DNA of 64,000 bases from NCBI GenBank assembly GCA_015680685.1, contig MNCI01003962.1, positions 352,146 to 416,145 on the forward strand, given 5' to 3'. The notes below the pieces were generated by a model that was not told the origin of the DNA, did no database searches, and saw only the letters and a program-made list of their open reading frames with translations. Positions 35,470-47,174 of this stretch are shown in pieces. This DNA comes from Gnetum montanum. Lineage: Eukaryota; Streptophyta; Gnetopsida; Gnetales; Gnetaceae. The translations under genes and the position numbers were made by a program. Position 1 is the first letter of the stretch; each line of letters opens with the position of its first letter.

Positions 35470-35715
35470 AGATACATTTGCTAGTTTTAGGCCATGATGG
35501 GCATAGGTTGTATTGTTTTGCTAGTTTAAAGTCTTAGCAACTATGTTATAGAATTGTCATTGCTAGTTTAAGACCATGACTAACCATGTTGCCAATTTAA
35601 AGCCTTAGTGAATTGTAATACCAGTTTAAGCCCATGACCAACCATGTTTCCAATTTAAAGCCTTAGTGGATTGTAATACTAGTTTAAGGCCATGGAAAAC
35701 CTTTGTTAAAGAGAA
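35470..35715. repeat. GTTTAAG/AATTTAAAG tandem repeat in E4
   Basis: About seven units of 30-35 bp, such as TGCTAGTTTAAGACCATGAC and TGCCAATTTAAAGCCTTAGTG. They sit between the antisense gene and the end of the protease region, as in E3 (26,690-26,850). Confidence 0.75.
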
Positions 35716-36059
35716 ACCTATATATTTTTTGGGTGATTTTATATTTTAAATTTTTTCTTCATTTTTATAACATGAGTGAAAGTAAAGAAAAATAAAGGTT
35801 AGAATAAATAAGCAAAAAAAATTTCAATGAAAGTAGAAACTTAGGCTAAATGCATAAAGAGTAAAATAAAGTGCATAAAAAGTTATAACAAATTAGGAAA
35901 GAAAGGTTAGGCTACATGGCTATCAGTGCATCTAGTTATAAGGGCATGGGATTGAAAGGTTAGGGTCCACTTCACTTGTGCAAATTCTTCCTAATATTTG
36001 AAAGATTAGGGAATGAATAAGGTCTACTTTCCACAAGCTTATAGTCACCATCACCTTCA

Positions 36060-36829
36060 CTGATGATGTTAAAAGAAAGTTCATCCCATAACATATCCTA
36101 CTAACTATCATTGTTGTTCTTTAGCTTCTTCTCCCCTTTGGGTTGATGAACTTCATGGCTAGGATTTTTCTTCTAAAGCTCCACTTTAGACCCCTGCTCT
36201 ATGTTCACATTGTTAATAGCCAAGGAAACTTCACTATCACCATGAATGATGATTTCAACTTTCTCAAATGGAAGGTAAATTTCTTGATGGATGGGTGAGG
36301 ACATAGCCTATAATTAAGTCAACCAAGGTCTTCCAAGGATAAGGTTAAACCCTATCATCTCCTCCACCACCAAGATTTTTGTGGTTGTGGGGAATTGCTC
36401 CCCTTCCACAAAATCCAAGGAGATAGATCCATTGAAGGTAACTTTTGATCTATTGAAGGATTTGAAAGCCATAGTAGTTGTAGGTTGTACTTACTTCAGT
36501 AATCCCAAGCATTCAACAATGGTGCATGGGATGACATTTGTTGTGACTCCATCATCAACATGCACATGATGAACATTAAATTGTCTTATGCATATGGTTA
36601 TGAACAAAGAAGCCCTAGTAACTTTGTCATTTTTAGGATTAGCTTTTATTTTTCTATTGCAAAATACTAGGAATGTTGACTTCTCCTCATTTGGTGAGGG
36701 AGGAACCATCATTGCATGGATGTATTCCTCATTAGTAGGGATGTCCTCACTAATGGGAATGAAAGTAAATATTTTCACTAAAGCCTCATGGTGTGTAGTA
36801 GAATTCATGATTAGGTCATACAAGCCTAG
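36060..36829 (-). pseudogene. E4 aspartic protease (pseudogene)
   Basis: Minus-strand blocks match E3 and E6: YDLIMNSTTHHEALVKIF, LFITICIRQFNVHHVHVDDG with the active site at about 36,545-36,562, CTIVECLGLLK, and GFNLILGRPWL, better preserved than in E3. The tail (NIEQGSKVEL.KKNPSHEVHQPKGEE) runs to about 36,100. A stop lies after LGLLK and others in the tail. Confidence 0.65.
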
Positions 36830-38720
36830 AGTTGCATTCTTCTACTTCAAGAATTTCTTAACCTAATCTATCACACTACTGAATTTTTTATTCTTGTTCA
36901 TGAGTTTGTCACCCTAGTTTTGCTTCACTTCATCCATGTGTCCCAAAATGGGAACTTTGCTCTCAAGTTGTTGTTTCTAGGGCTTTTCCTCTTTATTCTA
37001 GCTATAGTGTTTTTGATCCTTCTATGGCTTATTGGTTGAAGGAAATTGGATAAAGGAGTTCATGGGTATAGCTGATATGGGAGTGGGATTTGGTGGGCCC
37101 ACTTCCCTTCATGCCTTTGTCTGCCTATCACCCTTGTTGTTGGGCTTTTACTTATGCTTCTTCCTTTTCTTGGTTGAGATTTTCTAGTTATCAGTTGTCG
37201 ATTGTTAGGAAGATGTAGTAGTAGTAGCCACTACAAGAGGTCATTGTATAGTTGGTTGGGCTATGGTTAGTTGGTTTGTATTAAGTTGAGGCATCCTCAT
37301 GAAGAAAGGTTCCCTCGGAGGCACTCATGATGGTACCCTTATGACAAAGGAGGATCTTGAACTAGTGAAAATTGAAGAAGCCCCTTCATTGCAAAGGGAT
37401 ACTCAAATCATGAATGGTTCTCTTGATAGTCTCTAGTCATCATCTATATTGAACGTTGAAATAACATAAGGGCTATCATTAGCATTCAAAAGGTCTTTGT
37501 AGACTTACATCAATTAATTTTGTGGCCAAACTAGGTTGAAAGCATCTAAGACCACCTCCCCCCTATCTATCATCCTTTGTAGGTCATCCTTCAGCACAAG
37601 GTAGAAGTCTATGTCATGACCAGGGAGTTGGTAATAATGGTAGAAGTAGTCTAGTTTGAAGTGTCAAGAGTGGAACTAGAAGACTAATGGGATCATCTTA
37701 GTAGAAGTTCATAATCTTTACAATTTATGAATTAGAAACTTTAAGCCTTTACAACTCCTCCATTAGGTCCTAGATCATCCGGAAGGCTTGATCTAGCTTC
37801 TTTGGTGGCCCTATTCACTAGGGAACTTGCACATATGGTTGTGGCATCTATTATGAGGCCTATGGCCTCACTATCGATTGCAAGACAGAAGGAAGTGATT
37901 GCATTATGATGGTAGCTTATGTGCTAAACAAGAAAAAATATGTTTGCACCGATACCATAGGCACAAACAAGGTAAAGGGGATGTGTGATCCCTAAGTTTC
38001 TTGGGGTCCCATGGTGGAAACCACATGAGTAGTTAGTGGATTTTTAGTGATGAAAACCACCATCTAAGGATGCATAGATCAAGGTTATGTGGCAAATGAC
38101 ATTGATAAGTTATAGGCTATTGGTTATGGCATCAATTCTGTTTGATGCATGGCTAAGATTTTTGTGGAATTAGCTATAGTAGGGTAGGAGGGAGTGGAAG
38201 ATGGTAACATCATGCCCATGGAGAACACAAAAGCATTAGAGGAAGGTGTTGTGACCTTGGGGATTTTTGTTAGAACAATCCTCCCAGAATGTGTTTAGGC
38301 TCAAATTCTATCCTGAATTCATCCTCCTCTTCTTGTTGTTCTTCTGAGCTATGCTTGTCATCCTCTTCCTCCATCTTGATCAATTAGGCTAGGATACCCA
38401 CATAGATGTCATTGAGAGGCATTTAATCATAGGGGGAAGGGATGTATTCTTTACCATAGTGATGGATGAGTTCAAACTTCCATTTGGCTCCTACTTTCAA
38501 ACAAGGAATCATGATGCCTACTTGCATTTTGGCATAAATGTAGTTATATCAATCTTCATTTATAGCCATAAAGATAGGAATTTTCCATTTGACCCTCAAC
38601 TACTAACTACATTTGATGATAGCAAGATCTTTAGGATCATGGACCCTCATGGCCTGTTGGCTAGGACCTTCGCCAATGAATGTGAAAGGCAACTTGGTGG
38701 ACTATTAAAAAGACTTATTT
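36830..38720 (-). pseudogene. E4 gag with core deleted (pseudogene)
   Basis: N-terminal gag (about 38,400-38,720) and the linker (about 37,000-37,560) align with E3, but roughly 900 bp matching 28,720-29,634 of E3, which holds the gag core with NDFIKSKLYYL, is missing. The junction is at about 37,657-37,665 and shows a few bases of microhomology (GAAGT/AAGTG). The protein could not have formed a particle even without its stops. Confidence 0.6.
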
Positions 38721-39432
38721 TATCAAAATGGCTTAAAACTAGCTATAAAAGGCAAAAATAAAGGCAAATTTGAATCAATGAAATTTTAAAATGGTTAAAT
38801 AAAGTAAAAATGACTGAAAATGAAGCACTTTCTATAATTATTAAGTGGGGGGATAAGGAGGGTTTACTTGTTTACCAAAGATGGAAATTTGGAAATGTTG
38901 GTGTTTAGTGTCTCCCATGGTGACCTCCCAACTACCTCTATGTTGGGTATGGAAAGAGGGAAAAGAAAAGGGGGTGAGATAATCAAAATCTCACACCTTA
39001 TAATCCAATTTTGATGAGTGAAAGGCTGAAAAACAAAGTGAAAAGTTGGTAACAAGCCCCACCAATGCTGGCCTTCCAACTACCTCTATGTTGGGTATGG
39101 TAGGGGGGAAAGAAGGGGGAAAGATGATGGGAATCTCACATCTTCTAACCCAATTTTGATGAGAGATAAAGGCTAAAAACCAAAGTGGAAAGTTGGTATT
39201 TTCCATTTAGACCAGTTTTGGAAACCCACTAATTTTCTCAGCTTGGAAAGATGGAGAGGGAAGCTAACTTCCAAAAGTTTGATGATTTCTGAAAGGGTTG
39301 CACCACCAACTTTGGAAATTGGAAAAAATTGGTACCAAAAAAAGAAAAAAAAAAGGTGTAAAGGTTTTAACATTGGCTTTGTATAGGAAAATTCATAGCA
39401 ATTTTTATGAAAAGCTGACACCCAACCACCTA

Positions 39433-40235
39433 TGATGAGATGTCATTTGGGGCAACTGTGATATCGCATACGCAATATCGCAACCTGCTGCCAATTCTAT
39501 AAATAAGAGGTGGCTTTCCCAATTTTAGGCACTTAGATTTAGACCTTAGCTAGACTTTGGTAGTTTTATCCCTCCAAAGATAGAATTATTTTCCAGTGTA
39601 TGCCCGCAGTGTGGTGAATGTAATTGTACGACATCCTTATTCGAGTGTGACGTACTTGGACACGCACATGACCGTAAATAAAGATCGAGATTACTTCATC
39701 ATTGCAACATTCACCTAGTTTAATTAATTCATTATTTAATTAATTATTATTTACTAATTTCCTAGTTAATACTCTCTCACCCTTAACTCATGTTAGAACG
39801 CAGAATGAGTACGACTTGATTACGAGCATTTAAGTGTGACTACTTGGTAACCCAGTAGCGTACCTAGGATCTGCACTTGGTAATCCTAGTGGTAGTTGTG
39901 CACAAAGTCCAAGATGTGTACAGATAATCAAGGAACATATGCTCATTGCAGTTAGGGTAGATTAGATTCTCTTACCCTTTCTCCCTTAGCTTAGTTAATA
40001 TTATCTTCCATTGCCTTTAGGAGTAGCGTTAGATTAGGAACCACGTCATACACCTCACTTTGGACTAAACCATATGTAACAAAGAGAATACTTGTCCAGG
40101 TGGGAAGACAATGAACTGCAACCTAAGGATAACTGTCTAGATGCCACAACTAGTCCATCTATGAAGTTTGACTGAATCGCGCATGTAATGCTCATATTCG
40201 TATGGTTGAGTGTAGGGGTACCTTGCCACTCATCA
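39433..40235 (+). mobile_element. E5 5' LTR (803 bp)
   Basis: TGATGAG ... CTCATCA. U3 is short, with ATATCGCA words at about 39,460-39,483 and a TATAAATA box at 39,498-39,505. Shares over 90% identity with the 3' LTR; the differences are mostly C/T and G/A changes. Confidence 0.92.
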
Positions 40236-40236
40236 T

Positions 40237-40254
40237 TGGCGCCGTTGCTGAGGA
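40237..40254 (+). promoter_or_regulatory. E5 primer-binding site, tRNA-Asp type
   Basis: TGGCGCCGTTGCTGAGGA, one base after the LTR. It differs at two positions from the complement of the plant tRNA-Asp 3' end as I know it (TGGCGCCGTTGCCGGGGA), the primer usual for Athila-type elements. Confidence 0.8.
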
Positions 40255-40371
40255 CGGTGCTAGTTATCTAGAGTAGTTATATCATACAAGGTCACTATAT
40301 AAGGACTTAATGATATACATCTTTTAGCAAGAAATAATTATAAACATTCACACATAAATTCACACACAACC

Positions 40372-42340
40372 ATGCCTCTCCTACAAGATTATGATAATGC
40401 CACACTTAGTGAGGAAGTTCATTGGAGAACCAATGAACTATATGATGATGAAGAATGGAGTACACAACCTGAAGTGGGGGTTTCTTATAAATATAAACAA
40501 AGGCAACATCATCCCAATGCACAAAGGGATAACTCACTTGATGAAGATGAACCCCCACTAGCCACTACAAGCTTAATGAAAATACAAGAGGTTGTTCGAA
40601 TTGCACGTAGGCATTGTAAAGAGAGCCTTCTATCTAGGCTTGATTTAAATAACTTTCCTAATTTTTTAGGAGGCTATTACTTAGATCCGCATCAACACTT
40701 ATAAGCCTTCTATGATGCTTGCACGTGGAACAACATTGATAATGGTTGGAAAAAACTTAAGCTCTTTCCCATGACACTCATTGGCCAAGCAAAAGTATGG
40801 TATAGATCATTAAAACAAAATTCAATACAACATTAGTCAACAATGGTAGAACTCTTTAATGAAAAATATCAAACCTATGCAAGAGTGTTAGCCTTGAGGA
40901 AAAAAATCCAAGGATGCAGACAAGCACAACATGAACCCTTGGACATGGCCTTAGAAAGGTATTATGCACTATTAAACAACTGTTCAAGCCATGGGTTTTC
41001 CAAGGAAAGGCTAATGTACCATATCATTGATGGGCTTTGTGATGCAACAAGAGAGACCTTAGGAATGTATGCCCAAGGTCAACTATACAAACTATGAACC
41101 CATCAAGTCAAAGAGCTTATTAAGTGGGTAGCAAAATAAGAAGAAGAATTAGCTAGATGGGAGAGTGTTGAAAAACATCAACAGGACCAAAATCTTAACT
41201 TAGCAAAGGTCAATGATCATACAAAGGAGAAATAATCGTCTTTGCCAATACAAAAATCATTAGAAGAAGTTGAGGAAAAGATCAATAAGATGTTGGAATG
41301 GACATATCGAAAGTGTGGAAAATTTATCAACATTATTGGAGATAGAGTTTTAACAACCCAAGAAGCAGGGTGAAACATTAGACATTCAAAAAAAAGAATG
41401 AAGGGTATAAGTGCTCGACTGCTAATCATACATATGAATGCAACATATGTCTATACGATTACCCCAAGGGCTAATGCCCAATATTGTTACATTTACATGA
41501 GCATTGGGGAAACATGTTACATCTAGAGTTCGTACAGAGATACTGTGTTTGATCAGAGTGGAAACATCCCCAGTCATGGGGGAAATCACCCTTAGACTAG
41601 AGACACCCTTCATACCATCTAAACCCAAACACTTATCTCAGTCAACATCCTATTTCTCCAATTGGGCCAACATACTCTATCTCACCACAATACCATTCTC
41701 ATCAATACTATCAACCCATGCCTTCAACACAACCACCGCCTTGTGTATCTTATACTCCTCCTAACTTTCAACATTCTCATCCTTTCCCTCCTTCCACATA
41801 GCCACCAACTATTTCTAAGGTGTCTACACCACCACAACAGCCCACGAACACTAATTGTGCCACTACTACCAACAGCAGTACGAGGCCTTGTCAACATCCA
41901 AAGCATCCCTTTTATAAACATAACCATAAGAAGGGACAACAGAATTCCGAGGCCACTGCATCCTCCAACTCAGCACAAGTCCCACACTATGGTGCACCCT
42001 CATCTTTGAACCCAAAGCCTCATGTTACTTCATCAGGGCCACCAACCCATGCTCCAACAACAATACAGCCCAATGAACATAGTCATGGAAGGCATCATCC
42101 CAATCATTGCATACCATCTAATGGTCCCAAATATCATAGTGGATTAACTCATTATCTGGGAACTACATCATATAAATTGCCCCACTATGCTTACTATAAT
42201 CAAGTGTGTGAACCCCGAGGGGGTAAGTATGACTAGGCCCCAATATTTCCAACATGCAAGGATCCTCATTTTCCATTTATTAATCCTTGCCATCCTCAAC
42301 CATTTAGTTATGAGGGATATTCCCCATTCCAATAACAAGT
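40372..42340 (+). pseudogene. E5 gag (Athila-like) pseudogene
   Basis: Starts at ATG 40,372 (MPLLQDYDNATLSEEV). The retrotransposon gag core follows in one frame to 41,097 with two stops: LKLFPMTLIGQAKVWYRSL, MVELFNEKYQTYARVLALRK, EPLDMALERYYALLNNCSSHG, LMYHIIDGLCDATRETL. A knuckle-like C..ANHTYECNIC lies near 41,406-41,445. Then comes a long Pro/Thr/Asn/His-rich tail (41,640-42,235), reached after frameshifts. This pattern matches Athila-type gag. The protein would coat element RNA. Instead of running into protease and RT, the coding region stops near 42,235-42,340 and non-coding spacer begins. Confidence 0.8.
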
Positions 42341-43670
42341 AGGATTAATAAATATTTTTCATTTTCTTTAATTTTTTAATTTTTTTTCTAGTTTTTCATT
42401 TTTCAACTTCTTGTTTTTTGTCTTTTTGTCTTTTTATGTTTTTACAAGTAATCTTGTCTATGAATAAAACACATGTGGATTGTTGGTTGAGGTGTGTTTT
42501 ATGTTATCGTGTCTTGGGTGATCAATTATTTGGACAGTGAGCCCATTACACCCACTCATCAATTCTACAAATAAGAAGTTTTGTTCAAGGGTACAGTGAT
42601 ATTCTTGACATTCTTAAAACTTAAAATTAATTTTGTGCTCATTGTACCTAGAATGAAGAAGGATGGACCAGGAGAGAATGAATAGGGTGTGACATCAAGG
42701 GGACTTGAAAATTCTCTTTGGCGATGTCTTTGAGAGTTATCATGCAATGTGGTTGTACTAAGATCCTTGTAGATCTAATGAAAAATGGAAGTAAGAGTAA
42801 TCAAAAGGGCACTCAAAAATCAAATGTTGTTCTAGGGGGTCCCACTGAAAAGACATGCACCCATGCTTGAAGCTTGGTAGCTTCTCTGATTTTAGTAAAG
42901 TGGAAAAAAAAGAGAAAAGAAAAGTGCCATAAAACAAAAGTCACTCCTCCCTTGAATAAAATGCCAAGTGATCGTATGCCTTGTTGTTATGGTACTCTCA
43001 TAGTTGCTTATCATGGAATGAAACAATGTGATGTCATTGATTAGAGGAATGGACTTGGTCCTGATCTTGGAATGACAAGTTAATGACACATTAATCATGC
43101 TTTACACGTAGGATTCGCTTGCCCTGGGTCAGTTACCTCATGTCCCAATCTCTACGATCCCTTCTATAGTTCATCTCATCTCACTGTCCATGTAATTGTG
43201 GCTCGGGTCATGTGTAACATAGAATTCTTACCTCATTCTGGTGATATTTACATGTGTGTGTTTTGTGGAATCGGTGTGGATTACAATTAACCCTTCTGGT
43301 GCCCATGGACACTTTAAGTGTGGTTACACAAGGGCATTATAGGTTGAAACCTACTTTGGGGAGGATCCACTTGTGTAATTTTTTTGTAATCTTCACTTAT
43401 GACATAGATCACACACACCATTTCTTACCCTCAGCATAATTTTCAAATGATTTTCTTTCCCTACTATTTTCCCTCTGAATTTCAATGTTCCTATGTACCA
43501 TTACATAGCCTTTTTCTCCCATCCAAAGTTTTATTGGTAAAATGCACACCGTCATCATTAATTGTGCCTTTGGAAGTAATGAAATTGCCCTAGACCCCTT
43601 GATAATAGCCAATGTTCTCAATTTACAACATTAATTTCAAAATAACCCTTTAAAAATTCAGTATTTTTGT
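42341..43670. other. E5 spacer between gag and ORF2, where pol would be
   Basis: T-rich at 42,360-42,450, then mixed sequence with no shared reading frame. From about 42,640 it is homologous to E2 16,400-17,490. Its conservation in two independent copies suggests that the gag-spacer-ORF2 layout is inherited and not a private deletion, although the E2 gag side is missing. Confidence 0.55.
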
Positions 43671-43800
43671 GGTGCCATATGTCCCTACGCGATATCGCGG
43701 CCAATGTGATATCATGTATGCGATGTACCATACGCGATATTGCATCCCTGCTAACTATAAATAGGTGATATCCCCACAACACTTAGCATCATTATTTCCA
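43671..43800 (+). promoter_or_regulatory. LTR-like internal promoter upstream of E5 ORF2
   Basis: Contains GCGATATCGC (43,689-43,698, a perfect palindrome), a second CATACGCGATATTGCA, and TATAAATA at 43,756-43,763 followed by CACTTAG. The 5' LTR reads CATACGCAATATCGCAACCTGCT...TATAAATA...CACTTAG in the same order and similar spacing, so this block looks like a duplicate of the LTR core promoter. Confidence 0.65.
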
Positions 43801-44221
43801 TTCACATGGGGGATTTTTTGAATTTTTTCTCTACGACTTGCGATTGAGCAACCCTTGCTTTTCTAGCCATATCTCGCTCATTGGTACTCCGATTTTAATT
43901 TCGTCTAAACCTGCTTGAACCCAGAGTGTTCAGCTTAGTCGTGGGGGAGGGACATCTATTGAAAAGTGCCTAACTTTTTTGAAATTTATCATCACCCAAA
44001 GGACAACATTTAGGGTAATTAACTATAACACTTAGAATAATTGTTCCTAAAAATCATTTAATCCCTAGGCATACCGGGAAACTAAAATGGGAAACCACCT
44101 AAGTCACAAGACTCATTATTACAGTTTTTGGGAAATATCACATCATTAATTAAGGTAGGCAATAAGGTATAACTTAACTTCAAAAACAACCTTACTAACA
44201 CTTGACCTCGTGTGATTGCAG

Positions 44222-47012
44222 ATGGCCCTGAAACGTGGACAATAGGAAGGTCCTTCTCAAGGTTGAAACAAACGATCTTGGAGAGTTGGAAAACAAGATC
44301 CTACCAGAAAACATGTAGAATAGGAGGAATAATCATTTGGCATCCATCAAGAAAATCCTCCTACCGTATGGTCCAGGAAAGCAGAAGGAAGAGTTGCTGC
44401 AATGCTTGAATGAGGATAACAACTCACGTTGCCTCAAGATTGTGTTCAGGCCATCCATGAGAAGTCCACATTCACTACGGTGATTATGGAATTGAACTTT
44501 GAATCATTTGCAAAGTTCACTCCTAAGGCCGTTAGGGATCACCTCAAAGGATATCCCTTATGGCCTATCATCTCTAAAAGTGATGCCTAGTACCTGGGTA
44601 AGATGTACCAATTTTAGCACAATAGGGAGAAAGGCACCATGGTCAATATTTGTGGTGTGACAGTTGACTTCTCTACGTAGGCCATTTTGGAGGTGTTAAA
44701 CATTCCAAATACAGGGCCCAACGTTTCTTAGTTATCCACCCATTCTGACCTTGATGTGCGAAAGGATCGGTTGGAGAAGGCTTATGGCAGAGATAACACA
44801 TTTGGTGAGTTGATGATGGAAGAGAGGATTTATTTTAAAATTGGAACATATCATTTCTTCCCCACAAGAGGCCTGAAAAGAATATCGACATATGCGGCTA
44901 GAGGATGTGCAGTGTTGATGGGAAAGGCTAATGCTAACCTGCCCCATCTATATTTGACAGAGATCTTGAGGCAGTTCAAGGAATGGAAGACAGGGAAGAT
45001 GGTGTTGCTTTTCCCTTGTATTATCAGAAAGCTTTACCGACATGCTGATATTTGGGGGTACACCAATGATGTCCTCCGAAAAGCCAAAACCGCTTCATAT
45101 TCTGAATTGCTAAAGGTGCCAGCTCCAAGGAAAAGCACTGGTAAAGAGCTAGGACCAAAACAAGAAGAAGAACAGATGGCTGGACAAACTACACCTCAAC
45201 TTGTAGGACCCAGCCAACCTCCAAGCATAAGTCCTAGCCAACAACAGGAAGTAGGGCCTAGCACAGACCAAGATCAGCCACCACCACCACAAGACTACAG
45301 ATCGTCGATCAGCCATCTTAGGGCCATCACTGAGATGGTCAGTTGGGAAAGTTATGATGACATAAACCTCTTCCATGTCATTGATGATGCCATTTAGCCT
45401 ACTATTTCATTGGATCGCACAAGGGGGGAAGTATCCATTCACACAGGAGAAGGGGAAAGTAGATGGTCACAACAGATCTCAGGAAACACAACATCTTTTC
45501 AAGTGCAATTAGAGACTGGTGAAGGGGCCACTGTGGTGGTCATGCAACACCAAAATGCCATGGGAGCTATAGAAGTGGTCGTGGACCACATCAAAGAAAT
45601 ATTCGATGTACCGGTTATGCCACCGGCAGACTTCACTGGAGCACGAGATGCTCAAACTTTGGCCAGAACCTCAATGACTCTTGTAGAACATGAGGATGCG
45701 CTTGATCGATTGCTCCAAATAGGGCAAGTAATGACGTCCCTTTTTGACATCCCTTAGGATGTTACAACAATTCAATTAGACCTCATTTCCCTAAAGGGAA
45801 AGCTAGTCTTAACAGAAGTGAGGATCAAGCATGCGGAAACCGAAGTGTAGAAATTGCAAGAATAGCTCGTGGCCCTACAAGTAGCACAGCAGGATCCTCT
45901 GTAATTTGTTCCCACAGAATAGATAGATAATTTTAGAATTGAGTAGCTAACCAAGCTAATAGCAGAGAATAAAAGGGTGGCTGATGAAAAAGAGAAGGTT
46001 GTTTGGGATGCCTCCATAGCATAGGTGCAAACTCATGCGTATCTTAAGACACTCAAGGCCTTACAAGAAGAAAACAAGCAACTAGTTGCAGAAAACCTTT
46101 GGTTGACCATTGTAGAAAAGAAAAAGAACATTCTCGATGAACACTTTCATCAATTATGAGAACAATTCATCTAGGTCAACCGAGACGTAAGCCATTTAGC
46201 TAGAGAAAATCGAACCCTCTCGATGGAGGAGGTATGCACCATTCGTTAATAGTCAGCTATTGAGATAAGCACGTGGTAAAATGAGGCTAAATAACATGAC
46301 AAGCTGAAGGAGTACTTTCACGATCAAGTGGGAATGTATAAAAAGATCCTTGAAAAGGAAATCCATATGGCCAAGGCCCAAATCAACACTATCAATGCTC
46401 AACACACTGACTGGCGGGCCATATTGGACACATACGCATTCACCCATCAAGCAGAAGTTAAGAACCGAGACCTGTAGATTTAGGATTTGATAGAGTAGAT
46501 GGAGTTGGTAAATCTAAGGTATGCCAACCTTGCCATGTTAACAGCAGGGGGCCTAAGGACAGAGCTCGAGTAGCAGGTAGCAACCATCCACATCAAATAC
46601 AAAGCAAGAATTTGAAGAACATAAGAAGCTATTGGAAAAACTAGAGGTTGCAAATTCTAAACTTGAGGTGGTGAGAGCCAGCTACCAGGGATAGAAATAT
46701 GTTGTAACAGTCTTGGCTTGATGGCTAGAAAACTTTCATGAGTACAAGGATAAATCCAGAGCCTATGAGGAGGAACGACAGGTGTTCTCATCTTGGTATG
46801 TCAAGGCCAACCAAATGTTTACGCAACTACCCTGTCTGTGGGAGGTGTCAACTCTATCAAACATTGGAACATTAGCATGGATGACACAAGACCCTTGGAC
46901 TAAAGAGGAGAAGCTCTAGGCCATACTTCAATGGCATCAAGCCTGAAATCCTAGAGCACAAGACAAAGGGAAAGTGCCAATGGAGGAGCCACCACCACCA
47001 AGAATTACATGA
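44222..47012 (+). pseudogene. E5 ORF2: coiled-coil protein of unknown function
   Basis: ATG at 44,222 lies directly after a splice-acceptor-like TTGCAG; E2 has the same arrangement. The frame is mostly single to about 46,600, then shifts; stop at 47,010-47,012. N-terminal block: FESFAKFTPKAVRDHLKGYPLWP, then MVNICGVTVDFST.AILEVLNIPN, which resembles the 'plant transposon protein' domain found in other Ty3/gypsy extra ORFs (family knowledge, tentative). A 213-codon stretch free of stops (44,756-45,397) is followed by a Pro/Gln-rich linker, then a Lys/Glu/Gln-rich probable coiled coil (45,760-46,700), and a Pro tail (KVPMEEPPPPRIT). About twenty stops, many TAG. It occupies the env-like position of Athila elements, but no signal peptide, protease or nucleic-acid enzyme motif is visible. 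Confidence 0.7.
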
Positions 47013-47164
47013 GTTCAAAATTTTTTGTAGTTGTAGCACTTTTTTGTGTTGTGTCTTTATTTTGTTTTCTTCCCACACTATGGCATCATCCCATTTTTCC
47101 ATCTAATAATCCCATACCTATCCACTGTGTAATCACTATAACTCGAGGACGGGTTTTCATTCAG

Positions 47165-47174
47165 TTGTGGGGGT
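47165..47174 (+). promoter_or_regulatory. E5 polypurine-tract region
   Basis: TGTGGGGGTA directly before the 3' LTR. E2 has GAGGGTA at the same place. This would prime plus-strand DNA synthesis. Confidence 0.6.

Noticed and set aside
38459-38761. 100-codon plus-strand frame with ordinary-looking composition
   Set aside because: Antisense to the gag N-terminus of E4; the homologous part of E3 does not keep the frame.
41504-42009. Open frames rich in Leu/Ile/His
   Set aside because: Alternative-frame readings of the Pro/Asn/His-rich gag tail of E5.
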